Assembly (NCBI GenBank): GCA_037440525.1
Contig: JBBITW010000057.1
Coordinates: 1-18,183, forward strand
Origin: JBBITW01 sp037440525
Lineage (GTDB): Bacteria > Desulfobacterota > BSN033 > UBA1163
DNA: 18,183 bases
Direction: 5' to 3'
The notes under the pieces are model-generated. The model made no database searches and was not told the origin of the DNA. It worked only from the letters and a program-made list of their open reading frames with translations. This document shows positions 1 to 6,945 of the stretch, piece after piece (the first letter of the stretch is position 1; each line of letters starts with the position of its first letter). Position numbers and translations under genes: made by a program.

Positions 1-49
1 GTCCGCTTGATAAGATTTTCGAGGATATTCCTGCCAGATCTTTTAACAT
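1..49 (-). CDS. possible 5' end of a further operon gene (partial, cut by window edge)
   Basis: Reading leftward past the acyl-CoA dehydrogenase stop, an ATG at 49-47 opens a frame that stays open to the window edge. It encodes 16 residues, MLKDLAGISSKILSSG. A GGGG run lies just upstream of the ATG, which is a weak and close ribosome binding site. Only 32 bases separate it from the previous stop, the spacing expected of a next gene in the same operon. Sixteen residues are too few to identify a family, and the frame could be open by chance. Confidence 0.35.
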   Translation of the reverse strand, partial: MLKDLAGISSKILSSG

Positions 50-81
50 AGCCCCGTTTAAGTGACGGATTACTTCCCAGT

Positions 82-1239
82 TTAACGATTGGCCTTTTTA
101 AAGTCCAGTGCATCATTTGCAATTATCATTTTATGAATGTTTGCTGATCCCTCAAGAATCTGATAAAGCTTAACATCCCTCAGATATCGCTCTACAGGAT
201 ATTCAGCAGAGTAACCATAGGCACCTAACACCTGAAGTGCGAGATCAGCCACCCTTGAAGCAACATCACAGGAATAGTATTTAGCAATCGAAACCTCTAA
301 ATTACACGTAGTATTCTGATCCTTTAAAACAGCTACCTTATATGTTAAAAGCCTTGCTGCCTCTATCTCTACAACCATCCGTGCAATCATATCCTGAACC
401 ATCTGAAACTGTCCGATTTGTTGACCGAACTGAACACGTTCCTTTGCATACTTTATAGTTTCATCGAGCAACCCTTGAGCCCCACCAACAGCACCTGCAG
501 CCGCAGTCAATCGGGTATTGGAAAGCCCCTTCATCACATAGATGAAACCCTTCCCCTCTTCACCCAATAGGTTCTCCTGAGGAACCTCAACATCCTGGAG
601 TATGATCTCTCCTGTTGGACATGAGTGCCACCCCATCTTTTCTTCAATCGCTGTAGTTGTGATCCCAGGGGTATGCATATCAACAATAAAGGCTGATATC
701 CCCCTGTGCTTCAAACTCTTATCAGTATAGGCATAGATGATCCCGACATCAGCAACCTGAGCATAAGTGATCCATGTCTTTGAACCATTCAATATATAGT
801 GATCACCCTTTTTGATTGCGGTCGTTTTCATGGCCGCCACATCAGAACCTGCATCAGGTTCTGTAATACCTATACAACCCAACCACTCCGCTGAAACAAG
901 CTTTGGGATATATTTTCTTTTCTGCTCTTCGTTCCCGAAGGTCAGGATCTCAAGTGATGTCCCCATGGTCTGCATATTAAAACCTGCTCGAAGTGGACCA
1001 CAGACACGGGAAATCTCCTCACATAGTAAGGTGTGGGCAAGATATCCTGTATTGGAACCGCCATACTCCTCAGGGATTGGACAACCAAAAAAACCGAGCT
1101 CTCCCATCCTTTTTACAAGCTCTCTCGGAAACCTGTGGTGTTTTTCATCCTCCTTCACCCTCGGAAGAACTTCCTTCTTTAAAAAATCCCTCGCCATCTC
1201 CTGCATTGCCCTGAGTTCCTTGGAAATTGTAAAATCCAT
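82..1239 (-). CDS. acyl-CoA dehydrogenase, glutaryl-CoA dehydrogenase-like
   Basis: FAD-dependent acyl-CoA dehydrogenase of 385 residues, the normal full length. It would oxidise an acyl-CoA to the enoyl-CoA in the cytoplasm, passing electrons to an electron-transfer flavoprotein. The FAD/substrate motif ITEPDAGSD lies at residues 125-133, and the helical C-terminal domain has RVQFGQQIGQFQ near 268-279. The catalytic base is Glu363 in EGSANI. Arg84, in GPLRAGFN, falls where glutaryl-CoA dehydrogenases place the Arg that binds the distal carboxylate. The C-terminus (LGAYGYSAEYPVERY, ending KKANR) resembles what I remember of the Desulfococcus glutaryl-CoA dehydrogenase. The residue before the base is Leu362, where decarboxylating enzymes have Tyr, so a non-decarboxylating enzyme giving glutaconyl-CoA is possible (inference). 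ATG 1239 follows a GGGGG-rich ribosome binding site. The gene lies 348 bases after bzdQ-like and may have its own promoter. The family call is firm; glutaryl-CoA as substrate is probable. Confidence 0.88.
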   Translation of the reverse strand: MDFTISKELRAMQEMARDFLKKEVLPRVKEDEKHHRFPRELVKRMGELGFFGCPIPEEYGGSNTGYLAHTLLCEEISRVCGPLRAGFNMQTMGTSLEILTFGNEEQKRKYIPKLVSAEWLGCIGITEPDAGSDVAAMKTTAIKKGDHYILNGSKTWITYAQVADVGIIYAYTDKSLKHRGISAFIVDMHTPGITTTAIEEKMGWHSCPTGEIILQDVEVPQENLLGEEGKGFIYVMKGLSNTRLTAAAGAVGGAQGLLDETIKYAKERVQFGQQIGQFQMVQDMIARMVVEIEAARLLTYKVAVLKDQNTTCNLEVSIAKYYSCDVASRVADLALQVLGAYGYSAEYPVERYLRDVKLYQILEGSANIHKMIIANDALDFKKANR

Positions 1240-1587
1240 CTTCTACCCCCTTTTTAAATTAAATTGGTAAACCAGCTTCGTTTATCGTCAAAGGGTTATG
1301 GTAATAAAATTTAAAATCCTATAACAAGCCCTTTAACGAAACATTCATCTTTACCCTGGCCTTTTTACATAATTGTTATGGCCACTTGGCCTCCCACGAA
1401 CCATGAAAATATTTAGGTTAAGGCAAAGGTTAGGAAGCCGGTTTAGGCAAAGTGAATGGGTGAAGGAAATTTTTTCTACCAGAGTCGGATTCGCCTGTGG
1501 CGGAAAAACCAATGGCTTAACCTATCGACAAAACTGGCTTTTTAGCCTTAACCCTCAAACCAATAACTCTTATTTTCTAAGAAAAGT
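1240..1587. other. 348-base intergenic region rich in inverted and direct repeats
   Basis: No convincing gene lies between bzdQ-like and the acyl-CoA dehydrogenase. The region holds several structures. There is a long imperfect hairpin with arms at 1285-1295 and 1329-1339. GGCCACTTGGCC at 1380-1391 is an inverted repeat. A direct repeat, GGTTAAGGCAAAG (1416-1428) and GGTTTAGGCAAAG (1440-1452), has 24-base phasing and 12 of 13 matches. GCCTTAACC at 1545-1553 is the inverted copy of GGTTAAGGC, and GGCTTAACC lies at 1514-1522. Compact hairpins include CGCC-TGT-GGCG (1492-1502) and GGCT-TTTT-AGCC (1536-1547). It may end the upstream transcript and carry a separately controlled promoter for the dehydrogenase. 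I found no strong -35/-10 pair. Confidence 0.6.
1285..1339 (-). promoter_or_regulatory. hairpin in the leader of the acyl-CoA dehydrogenase gene
   Basis: On the plus strand the arms are TCGTCAAAGGG (1285-1295) and CCCTTTAACGA (1329-1339), complementary at 10 of 11 positions. Inside them TTATGG and CCTATAA can extend the stem. It ends about 46 bases upstream of the start codon at 1239, so it would be in the leader RNA or overlap the promoter. It could be an operator, an attenuator or an RNA stabiliser. No T-run follows it on the minus strand, so it is not a standard intrinsic terminator. Confidence 0.35.
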
Positions 1588-2457
1588 CTATTTCTTCTTC
1601 TCTTTTTCAACAATGGCCTTTGCAAAGAGGGCTCCACCTATTGCCCCTGCAATCTGTGTATCGTATTTTGGAGGGAGGGCCTTGATTCCAAGTTCCTTCT
1701 CCAGACGTGATACCACTCCGATATTCTTCGCAATCCCTCCTGTTATAGCAAAATCCCTCTCCACACCAATACGCTCCAGTAGTGTATATACCCGATGGGC
1801 CATCGCAGAACTGTATGCCGCCAATACCTTCTCCTTTGGCCATCCCTGACGCAATAATCCCGATGCCTCAGATTTTGCAAACACCACACATGTGCTCGAA
1901 ACAGGTGGAGGCTCTTCATCTACCCTTAAAGATAACTCACCCATATCATTTATTGATACACCTAAAAGGTCAGCAAATACCTCCATACCTCGGCCTGTCC
2001 CTGCAGCACACTTATCATTCATCAAAAAGTTAACCACCTTCCCTTTCTCATCACACCTAATTGCCTTGCAGTCCTGGCCCCCCATATCCAATACTGTCCT
2101 AACTGTAGGACCATACATAAAATTGGCCCCCCTTGCGTGGCAGGCAATCTCTGTAATGGCCCTGTGGGCAAATGGTACATTCACCCTCCCATAGCCTGTG
2201 CCAACAACATAATCGATCCTCTCAAGGCTTAAACCTGTCCCTTCAAGTGCCCAGTTCATCGCATTGAGGGCACTATTCGGGCTATCAGAACCTGTTCTCA
2301 TATTACTATAAGCATAAAGTTCGCCATCCACCATCACCACTGCCTGAGAACTTACAGAACCCACATCAACCCCGGCTGTAATAACCTTACCATTTCGCCA
2401 ATCTATCTCTGGCGAAGTCCAACGAGACTCCGTCCACCTCCAGAATTCTTGTGACAT
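1588..2457 (-). CDS. bzdQ: benzoyl-CoA reductase ATPase/activase subunit, Bzd-type Q-like
   Basis: One of two ASKHA-fold ATPase subunits related to BcrA/BadF and HgdC. The family binds ATP and, with its partner ATPase, holds a shared [4Fe-4S] cluster to push low-potential electrons into the catalytic subunits. The protein is 289 residues. A Trp-rich leader of about 25 residues (FWRWTE) precedes the nucleotide-binding start AGVDVGS (28-34). Cluster cysteines are Cys150 in NDKCAAGTG and Cys190 in SSTCVVFAKSE. A second phosphate motif is ITGGIAKN (238-245). The length of about 290 and the N-terminal leader match, from memory, the Q subunit of Bzd-type reductases. The start at 2457 is preferred because GGAGG lies 9 bases upstream; the in-frame ATG at 2466 abuts that GGAGG. 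It follows bzdP-like by 26 bases. An activase of a 2-hydroxyacyl-CoA dehydratase is the alternative, but two adjacent, different ATPases plus BzdN/O-like partners favour a reductase. Confidence 0.88.
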   Translation of the reverse strand: MSQEFWRWTESRWTSPEIDWRNGKVITAGVDVGSVSSQAVVMVDGELYAYSNMRTGSDSPNSALNAMNWALEGTGLSLERIDYVVGTGYGRVNVPFAHRAITEIACHARGANFMYGPTVRTVLDMGGQDCKAIRCDEKGKVVNFLMNDKCAAGTGRGMEVFADLLGVSINDMGELSLRVDEEPPPVSSTCVVFAKSEASGLLRQGWPKEKVLAAYSSAMAHRVYTLLERIGVERDFAITGGIAKNIGVVSRLEKELGIKALPPKYDTQIAGAIGGALFAKAIVEKEKKK

Positions 2458-2483
2458 CTCCTTCATCCTCCATCTAAAATTTG

Positions 2484-3251
2484 CTATCTCTCCCTGGCAA
2501 CAATTGCTGCACCGAGGGCCCCAACATACTCAGGTCCTTCAGGAACAATTACCTCCAACCCTAAGCCCCTATTCATGGAGGCAACAAAACCTACATTCAA
2601 TGAAACCCCTCCTATTAGCATCACTTCCCTTTCAATTCCAACACGGCGAACCATAGAGATGATACGGTCGGCTATGGCATCATGAATTGCCCTTGCCATA
2701 TCGGGCTTAGGAACCTTGGAGTGAACCAATGTCACTAACTCCGACTCTGCAAAGACCGCACACTGAGCATTCATCGGAACCACCTTTGTCGATTTGAGGG
2801 AAAGCTCGCCCATCTCCTCAACACTGACCTCAAGGGCACGTGCCATCGCCTCGGTAAATGCCCCGGCACCGGCTGCACACTTCTCATTTATTGCAAAATC
2901 AACTACTTTTCCTGATTCATCCACCTTTATCGCCCGACCTTCCTCTGCACCCACATCCACTACAGTCCTGACTGAGGGGTTAAGATGGATTGCCCCACGT
3001 GCCGCCGCAACCACCTCTGTAATGGTATCCCAGGCAAATGTAACCTCTTTCTTACCCGTGCCTGTGGCAACAATATTTTTTACCTCATCCTCCTTTACCC
3101 CTGCCATCCTTAATGCCTTATCATAAGCCTCCTTTGAGGATGACTTGGCATCTATCCCTGCAAGAACGAGACTCCTCCCAACCACATGACCATTCTTAAT
3201 GACTACAACCTTCACATTCTTTGCCCCACAGTCAACCCCGACAAAAACCAT
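2484..3251 (-). CDS. bzdP: benzoyl-CoA reductase ATPase/activase subunit, Bzd-type P-like
   Basis: Second ASKHA ATPase subunit, 255 residues, full length for a CoA-dehydratase-activator protein without extensions. The phosphate-1 loop is GVDCGAKN (5-12). Cluster ligands are Cys125 in NEKCAAGAG and Cys164 in NAQCAVFAESE, and the second phosphate loop is IGGVSLN (213-219). Its sequence differs clearly from the neighbouring Q-like subunit, as expected for a heterodimeric ATP-hydrolysing electron activator and not for a recent duplication. The start follows GAGGAGG at good spacing, 43 bases after the carboxyltransferase stop. Assigning P rather than Q rests on the shorter length and lack of the Trp-rich leader. 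A general activator role for another radical reductase or dehydratase cannot be excluded from sequence alone. Confidence 0.85.
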   Translation of the reverse strand: MVFVGVDCGAKNVKVVVIKNGHVVGRSLVLAGIDAKSSSKEAYDKALRMAGVKEDEVKNIVATGTGKKEVTFAWDTITEVVAAARGAIHLNPSVRTVVDVGAEEGRAIKVDESGKVVDFAINEKCAAGAGAFTEAMARALEVSVEEMGELSLKSTKVVPMNAQCAVFAESELVTLVHSKVPKPDMARAIHDAIADRIISMVRRVGIEREVMLIGGVSLNVGFVASMNRGLGLEVIVPEGPEYVGALGAAIVARER

Positions 3252-3294
3252 CTTTAAACCTCCTCTATCTTACATATTCAAATTTTGCTAAACC

Positions 3295-4872
3295 TCAGAG
3301 TGGAATATTTCCATGTTTTCTCCAAGGCCTATCCTCCTTCTTCCCCTGTAAAAGCCTCAGTGCATTTATAATCGTTGGCCTTGTATCCCTCGGTTCTATA
3401 ATGTCATCGATGTGCTGACCAGAAGCTGCATTATAAGGGTTTATGAACTTGTCATAGTACTCTTTTAAACGGAGCCTTTTAACCTCCTCAGGATTCTCGG
3501 CCTGTTCAATCTCCTTCTTAAAAATTATACTTCCTGCTGTCTCTGGCGAAACGTTGGCAATCTCCGCAATGGGCCATGAAAAGACCTGATCAGCGCCTAA
3601 ATATTTGCTTCCCATTGCAATATAAGCCCCTGCATAAGCCTTTCTGATAATAATCGTTACCTTTGGAACTGTGGCTTCACTGTAAGCATGGAGTAATTTT
3701 GCCCCTCTATAGATCATCCCCTTTCGTTCCTCTGCCTTTCCAATCATATATGCAGGGGTATCCTGAAGTGTAACAATCGGGATATTAAAGGCATCACAGA
3801 ACCTCACAAACCGAGCCGCCTTCTCTGCCGCATCAACATCAATGACACCTGCCTTTACAAGGGGCTGGCTTGCCACAATGCCCACTGGATAGCCATCGAA
3901 TCTTGCAAATCCAATGATCATACTCTTTGCAAAATCTCTCTTTAATTCGAAGAAATATCCATTATCTACGATCAAATGAATGAGCCTCTTCATATCAAAC
4001 GGCTTCTTCGAATCGACAGGAACCAATCTACCAAGGGATTCCTCCCTCCTATGAGGATCATCATCTGTAACTATTCGCGGAGGATTTTCCCTGTTGCTTC
4101 CGGGCAAGAATCCTATAAGTTCCCTCGTCTTTCTCAGACAATCTTCATCATCCTCTGTAACAAGGTCGACCAGATTGTTAGATGTTGAATGCATCTTCGC
4201 CCCACCCAAATCTTCCTCTGTTGCATTCTCTCCAATCTGTGTCTTTACAAAGGCAGGCCCTGCAATATAGATATAACTTTGCTTCGTCATAATGATGAAA
4301 TCGGTCAGTCCAGGGGAATAGGCCTGACCTCCTGCAACACTACCCATGATCAAAGAAATCTGAGGTATCACACCTGAATAGATTGAGTTTCGGAAAAAGA
4401 GATTGCCAAATAGTTCCATTGGACCTAATATCTCATGGAGTCTGATTCCACCTGAATGGCATATACCTATTACAGGTGCTCCTATCTGGGCAGCCATATC
4501 CATAACCTTACAGATCTTCCTTCCGTGCATCTCTCCAAAGCTACCCCCGAGGGTTGTAAAATCCTGGGAATATACAAAGACCCTTCGGCCTCCGATTGTC
4601 CCGTGGCCGGTTACAACACCTTCAGCAGGGATCTCCCTTTTATCCATTCCAAAATGGATGCAATGGTGAGTAACAAATATATCTAACTCTATGAAACTTC
4701 CTGGGTCGAGGAGTTTATCAATCCTCTCCCGGGCTGTAAGCATCCCTTTTCTATGGATGAGCCTCTCGATCGCATCCCTTCCTCCTGCCTCTCTTATATG
4801 GTCTTTTCTCTTGCGCAGTTCTTCAATTCGCTCATCCATCTGGGGATTCGATTCCTTTTCTATCTTCTCCAT
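3295..4872 (-). CDS. biotin-dependent acyl-CoA carboxyltransferase / decarboxylase alpha subunit (PccB/MmdA/GcdA family)
   Basis: Carboxyltransferase of 525 residues with two crotonase-like halves. The N-terminal half has GVVTGHGTIGGRRVFVYSQDF and a GGSFGE motif; the C-terminal half has LQDTPAYMIG and RKAYAGAYIAMGSKYLGAD, contacts for acyl-CoA and carboxybiotin. The family moves CO2 between biotin and an acyl-CoA. It includes propionyl-CoA carboxylase beta, methylmalonyl-CoA decarboxylase alpha and glutaconyl-CoA decarboxylase alpha. No biotin carboxylase, biotin carrier or membrane beta subunit is in the window, so direction and substrate are open. The glutaryl-CoA-dehydrogenase-like gene downstream makes glutaconyl-CoA decarboxylation an attractive inference. 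A typical PCC motif, RKAYGGAY, is changed to RKAYAGAY here. The start at 4872 follows AAAAAGG, 14 bases after the amidohydrolase stop. Confidence 0.88.
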   Translation of the reverse strand: MEKIEKESNPQMDERIEELRKRKDHIREAGGRDAIERLIHRKGMLTARERIDKLLDPGSFIELDIFVTHHCIHFGMDKREIPAEGVVTGHGTIGGRRVFVYSQDFTTLGGSFGEMHGRKICKVMDMAAQIGAPVIGICHSGGIRLHEILGPMELFGNLFFRNSIYSGVIPQISLIMGSVAGGQAYSPGLTDFIIMTKQSYIYIAGPAFVKTQIGENATEEDLGGAKMHSTSNNLVDLVTEDDEDCLRKTRELIGFLPGSNRENPPRIVTDDDPHRREESLGRLVPVDSKKPFDMKRLIHLIVDNGYFFELKRDFAKSMIIGFARFDGYPVGIVASQPLVKAGVIDVDAAEKAARFVRFCDAFNIPIVTLQDTPAYMIGKAEERKGMIYRGAKLLHAYSEATVPKVTIIIRKAYAGAYIAMGSKYLGADQVFSWPIAEIANVSPETAGSIIFKKEIEQAENPEEVKRLRLKEYYDKFINPYNAASGQHIDDIIEPRDTRPTIINALRLLQGKKEDRPWRKHGNIPL

Positions 4873-4886
4873 GGTCTTAAACCTTT

Positions 4887-5732
4887 TTATAGTTTATAAA
4901 CACGAATGGCATTATCACGTAGAATCTTCTTTCTAACCTCCTCCTTCATCGGTATCTCCATAAATTGATCCTTGCACAACTTTAAACCCAGACCATTTGT
5001 ACCGAAAAGTACCTTATCCTGCCCCCTTGTAGTCATAAATGCAACAATAGATTTATCCAAATACCTTGGCAGATGTGCACTGATATCGAGATAGACATTG
5101 GGATGCTTCCATGAAATGGCAATTGCCTCCTCACACCATGGCCATCCAGTATGAGAAGCAATGATAGTCAGCTCAGGAAAGTTTAGGGCAACCTCATCGA
5201 GGTAAATAGGACGGCCTGGATCACTCGGTAAGAGTTCCAGTGAATGGCCTATCTGAAGAGCAAATGGGACACCGAGTTCTATACACTTTGCATAACAGGG
5301 ATACATGGTTGGATGATTTGGCGCTATATTATAACCATGGATGTGGGCATAGACTCCCTTAAAACCATAATCCTTTACAGCTCTTTCTATATCCCTCAGA
5401 CTCTCCATAATCCTAAGGGGATTGTAGCTTGCAAGCCCTATCAGCCTGTCAGGAAACTTCTTTATCGACTCATAGATCTCATCCACTGTATAGTCAATGG
5501 CCATCCTGTTTTCTCTTCGAGACCAGATCTTTGGCATTGATATGAAGACCTTTTCATATCCTTCCGCATCCATCTGCGAAACGAAATCCTCAGGGCTACA
5601 GCGCACCATGGGGTTGCGTCCCTTGAACATCTGATTCACCATGATCTGTAATTCGTAGCTCTGCCAATACTTCTCTTGAAGTTCAGGAGTAAAAGGATAA
5701 TTCATCACATCAATTATCTTGATCTCTTCCAT
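4887..5732 (-). CDS. amidohydrolase-2 (ACMSD-like TIM barrel) protein with degraded metal site
   Basis: A 281-residue protein of the amidohydrolase-2 family, which hydrolyses or decarboxylates ring compounds with a divalent metal. Family landmarks are the start IKIIDV, the segment KGVYAHIHG (125-133), His163 in LQIGHS, SHTGWPW (193-199) and FGTNGLG (243-249). The usual N-terminal metal pair DxHxH reads D8-V-M10-N-Y12, so both histidines are gone, and the usual Asp of FGTD is Asn246. His163 and His194 remain. The protein may bind no metal or use other chemistry. The start at 5732 is chosen because AAGGAGGG lies 8 bases upstream; the ATG at 5750 lacks such a site. It sits between thiolase and carboxyltransferase with gaps of 21 and 14 bases, so it is clearly co-transcribed. 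The substrate is unknown; an alicyclic or ring-opened CoA ester or its acid would fit. Confidence 0.8.
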   Translation of the reverse strand: MEEIKIIDVMNYPFTPELQEKYWQSYELQIMVNQMFKGRNPMVRCSPEDFVSQMDAEGYEKVFISMPKIWSRRENRMAIDYTVDEIYESIKKFPDRLIGLASYNPLRIMESLRDIERAVKDYGFKGVYAHIHGYNIAPNHPTMYPCYAKCIELGVPFALQIGHSLELLPSDPGRPIYLDEVALNFPELTIIASHTGWPWCEEAIAISWKHPNVYLDISAHLPRYLDKSIVAFMTTRGQDKVLFGTNGLGLKLCKDQFMEIPMKEEVRKKILRDNAIRVYKL

Positions 5733-5753
5733 CTCAGTTCCCTCCTTCATATT

Positions 5754-6929
5754 TTAATCCTTGTTTCGAGTAAGAATGATCACAACTGAATTAGATATCG
5801 AGCGGCCTCCAACATTGTGCTGAAGACCATAGCCCTTTCTGATCTCCACCTGCCTCTCCCCTGCCTCCTCTCTTAGATGCCAATAAATCTCTGCAATCTG
5901 GGCGATCCCTGTTGCTCCAAGTGGATGACCCTTACAAAGGAGTCCTCCACTTACATTTACAGGAAGCCTTCCTGTCCTCTCGGTTATTCCCTTCTCAATA
6001 AGTTCTTTTGCCTGGCCCTTATCACAGAATCCGAGGTCTTCATAGTCTATCAATTCAGTAATCGTGAAACAGTCATGGACCTCTGCAATATCTATATCTT
6101 TCGGTCCAATTCCTGCCAATCTATAGGCCTCCCTGGCTGAACGAACTGTTGCTGGAAAACTTGTAAAGGTTGTCTTTTCGTGGGCATAATAGTAATCTGT
6201 CCCACAACCAACTCCGGCCACATAGACTGGTTTTTTTGAATATTTATCTGCAATCTCTGCCCTGCAAAGAAGGGCACAAGCTGCCCCATCTGTTTGTGGA
6301 CAACAATCCAAAAGATTTAGTGGTTCACATACAACAGGGGAGCGAAGCACATCTTCTATGGTAATTTCTTGTCGGAATTGGGCGTAAGGATCCAATACAC
6401 CATTTTTCCTGTTCTTTACAGCTACCATTGCCATATGTTCCTTTGTTGTCCCGTATTCAAACATATGGCGGGTTGCCTGGGGTGCAAACATTGTCATTGC
6501 AGTCTCTGATAGGGTCAGCAGTGGGTGGCCTTCGAGGCCAATCCCGAGCATCTCCGAGGTTGGGGCATCACGCATCTTTTCGTAACCTGCAACAAGGACT
6601 ACATCATAGACCCCTGAGGCAACTCCAAAACAGGCATTTCTGAAGGCATCACTCCCTGTTGGACAGCCATTCTCAACCCTTGTGCATGGAATCCCCGAAA
6701 GTCCTATATTTCCTACCAGGGAAACACCTCCCTGTGCACCCTGACCATGAAGATGTGGTCTTGCAACTCCTACCCAGGCAGCCTGTATCTCCCGCGGCTC
6801 AATCCCTTTATCAACGCTTTTTAGGCAATTGAGATATGCCTCCTCAATCATCTCCTCCCAGCTCTTTTCAAAAAGCTCCCCAAACCTTATCATTCCAACA
6901 CCTATTACAGCTACCTTGTTCCACCCCAT
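5754..6929 (-). CDS. thiolase (SCP2/acetyl-CoA acetyltransferase-like)
   Basis: Thiolase-fold enzyme of 391 residues that would cleave a 3-oxoacyl-CoA with CoA. The nucleophile is Cys89 in VENGCPTGS, with His285 in EVHDCF and His335 in CKGHPLGATG. The C-terminal QHNVGG resembles SCP2-type thiolases. Unlike the gene upstream, it keeps its catalytic residues. Thiolases of this branch often need a DUF35 zinc-ribbon/OB-fold partner, as in benzoylsuccinyl-CoA thiolase BbsAB and the archaeal acetoacetyl-CoA thiolase complex. Here such a domain is fused to the protein encoded immediately upstream. The start at 6929 has AAGGAG nine bases upstream, overlapping the previous stop region. A longer frame reaches 7013, but that would overlap the upstream gene and has no site. 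The upstream stop lies 16 bases before this start, so translational coupling is likely. Confidence 0.9.
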   Translation of the reverse strand: MGWNKVAVIGVGMIRFGELFEKSWEEMIEEAYLNCLKSVDKGIEPREIQAAWVGVARPHLHGQGAQGGVSLVGNIGLSGIPCTRVENGCPTGSDAFRNACFGVASGVYDVVLVAGYEKMRDAPTSEMLGIGLEGHPLLTLSETAMTMFAPQATRHMFEYGTTKEHMAMVAVKNRKNGVLDPYAQFRQEITIEDVLRSPVVCEPLNLLDCCPQTDGAACALLCRAEIADKYSKKPVYVAGVGCGTDYYYAHEKTTFTSFPATVRSAREAYRLAGIGPKDIDIAEVHDCFTITELIDYEDLGFCDKGQAKELIEKGITERTGRLPVNVSGGLLCKGHPLGATGIAQIAEIYWHLREEAGERQVEIRKGYGLQHNVGGRSISNSVVIILTRNKD

Positions 6930-6945
6930 ATGAAACTTCTCCTTT

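Noticed and set aside
812..1270. Rightward ORF of 152 codons
   Set aside because: It is antisense to the acyl-CoA dehydrogenase N-terminal half, with no ribosome binding site and no recognisable motifs.
1264..1289. TTGACG on the minus strand (1293-1288) as the -35 of an acyl-CoA dehydrogenase promoter
   Set aside because: No acceptable -10 hexamer lies 16-18 bases downstream, so no promoter was annotated.
1536..1547. GGCT-TTTT-AGCC hairpin as an intrinsic terminator after bzdQ-like
   Set aside because: The stem is only four base pairs and the following minus-strand sequence has just four T bases. Termination is possible but not supported.
1373..1849. Rightward ORF of 158 codons partly in the 1240-1587 spacer
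   Set aside because: Its second half is antisense to bzdQ-like, it has no clear ribosome binding site, and its residue composition shows no family features. It is a shadow frame running out of the spacer.
1588..3251. Reading the two ATPases as a duplicated 2-hydroxyglutaryl-CoA dehydratase activator (HgdC)
   Set aside because: HgdC acts as a homodimer from one gene. Here two different ATPases are present with N- and O-like subunits of Bzd length and motifs, which fits the four-subunit reductase better. It is not fully excluded.
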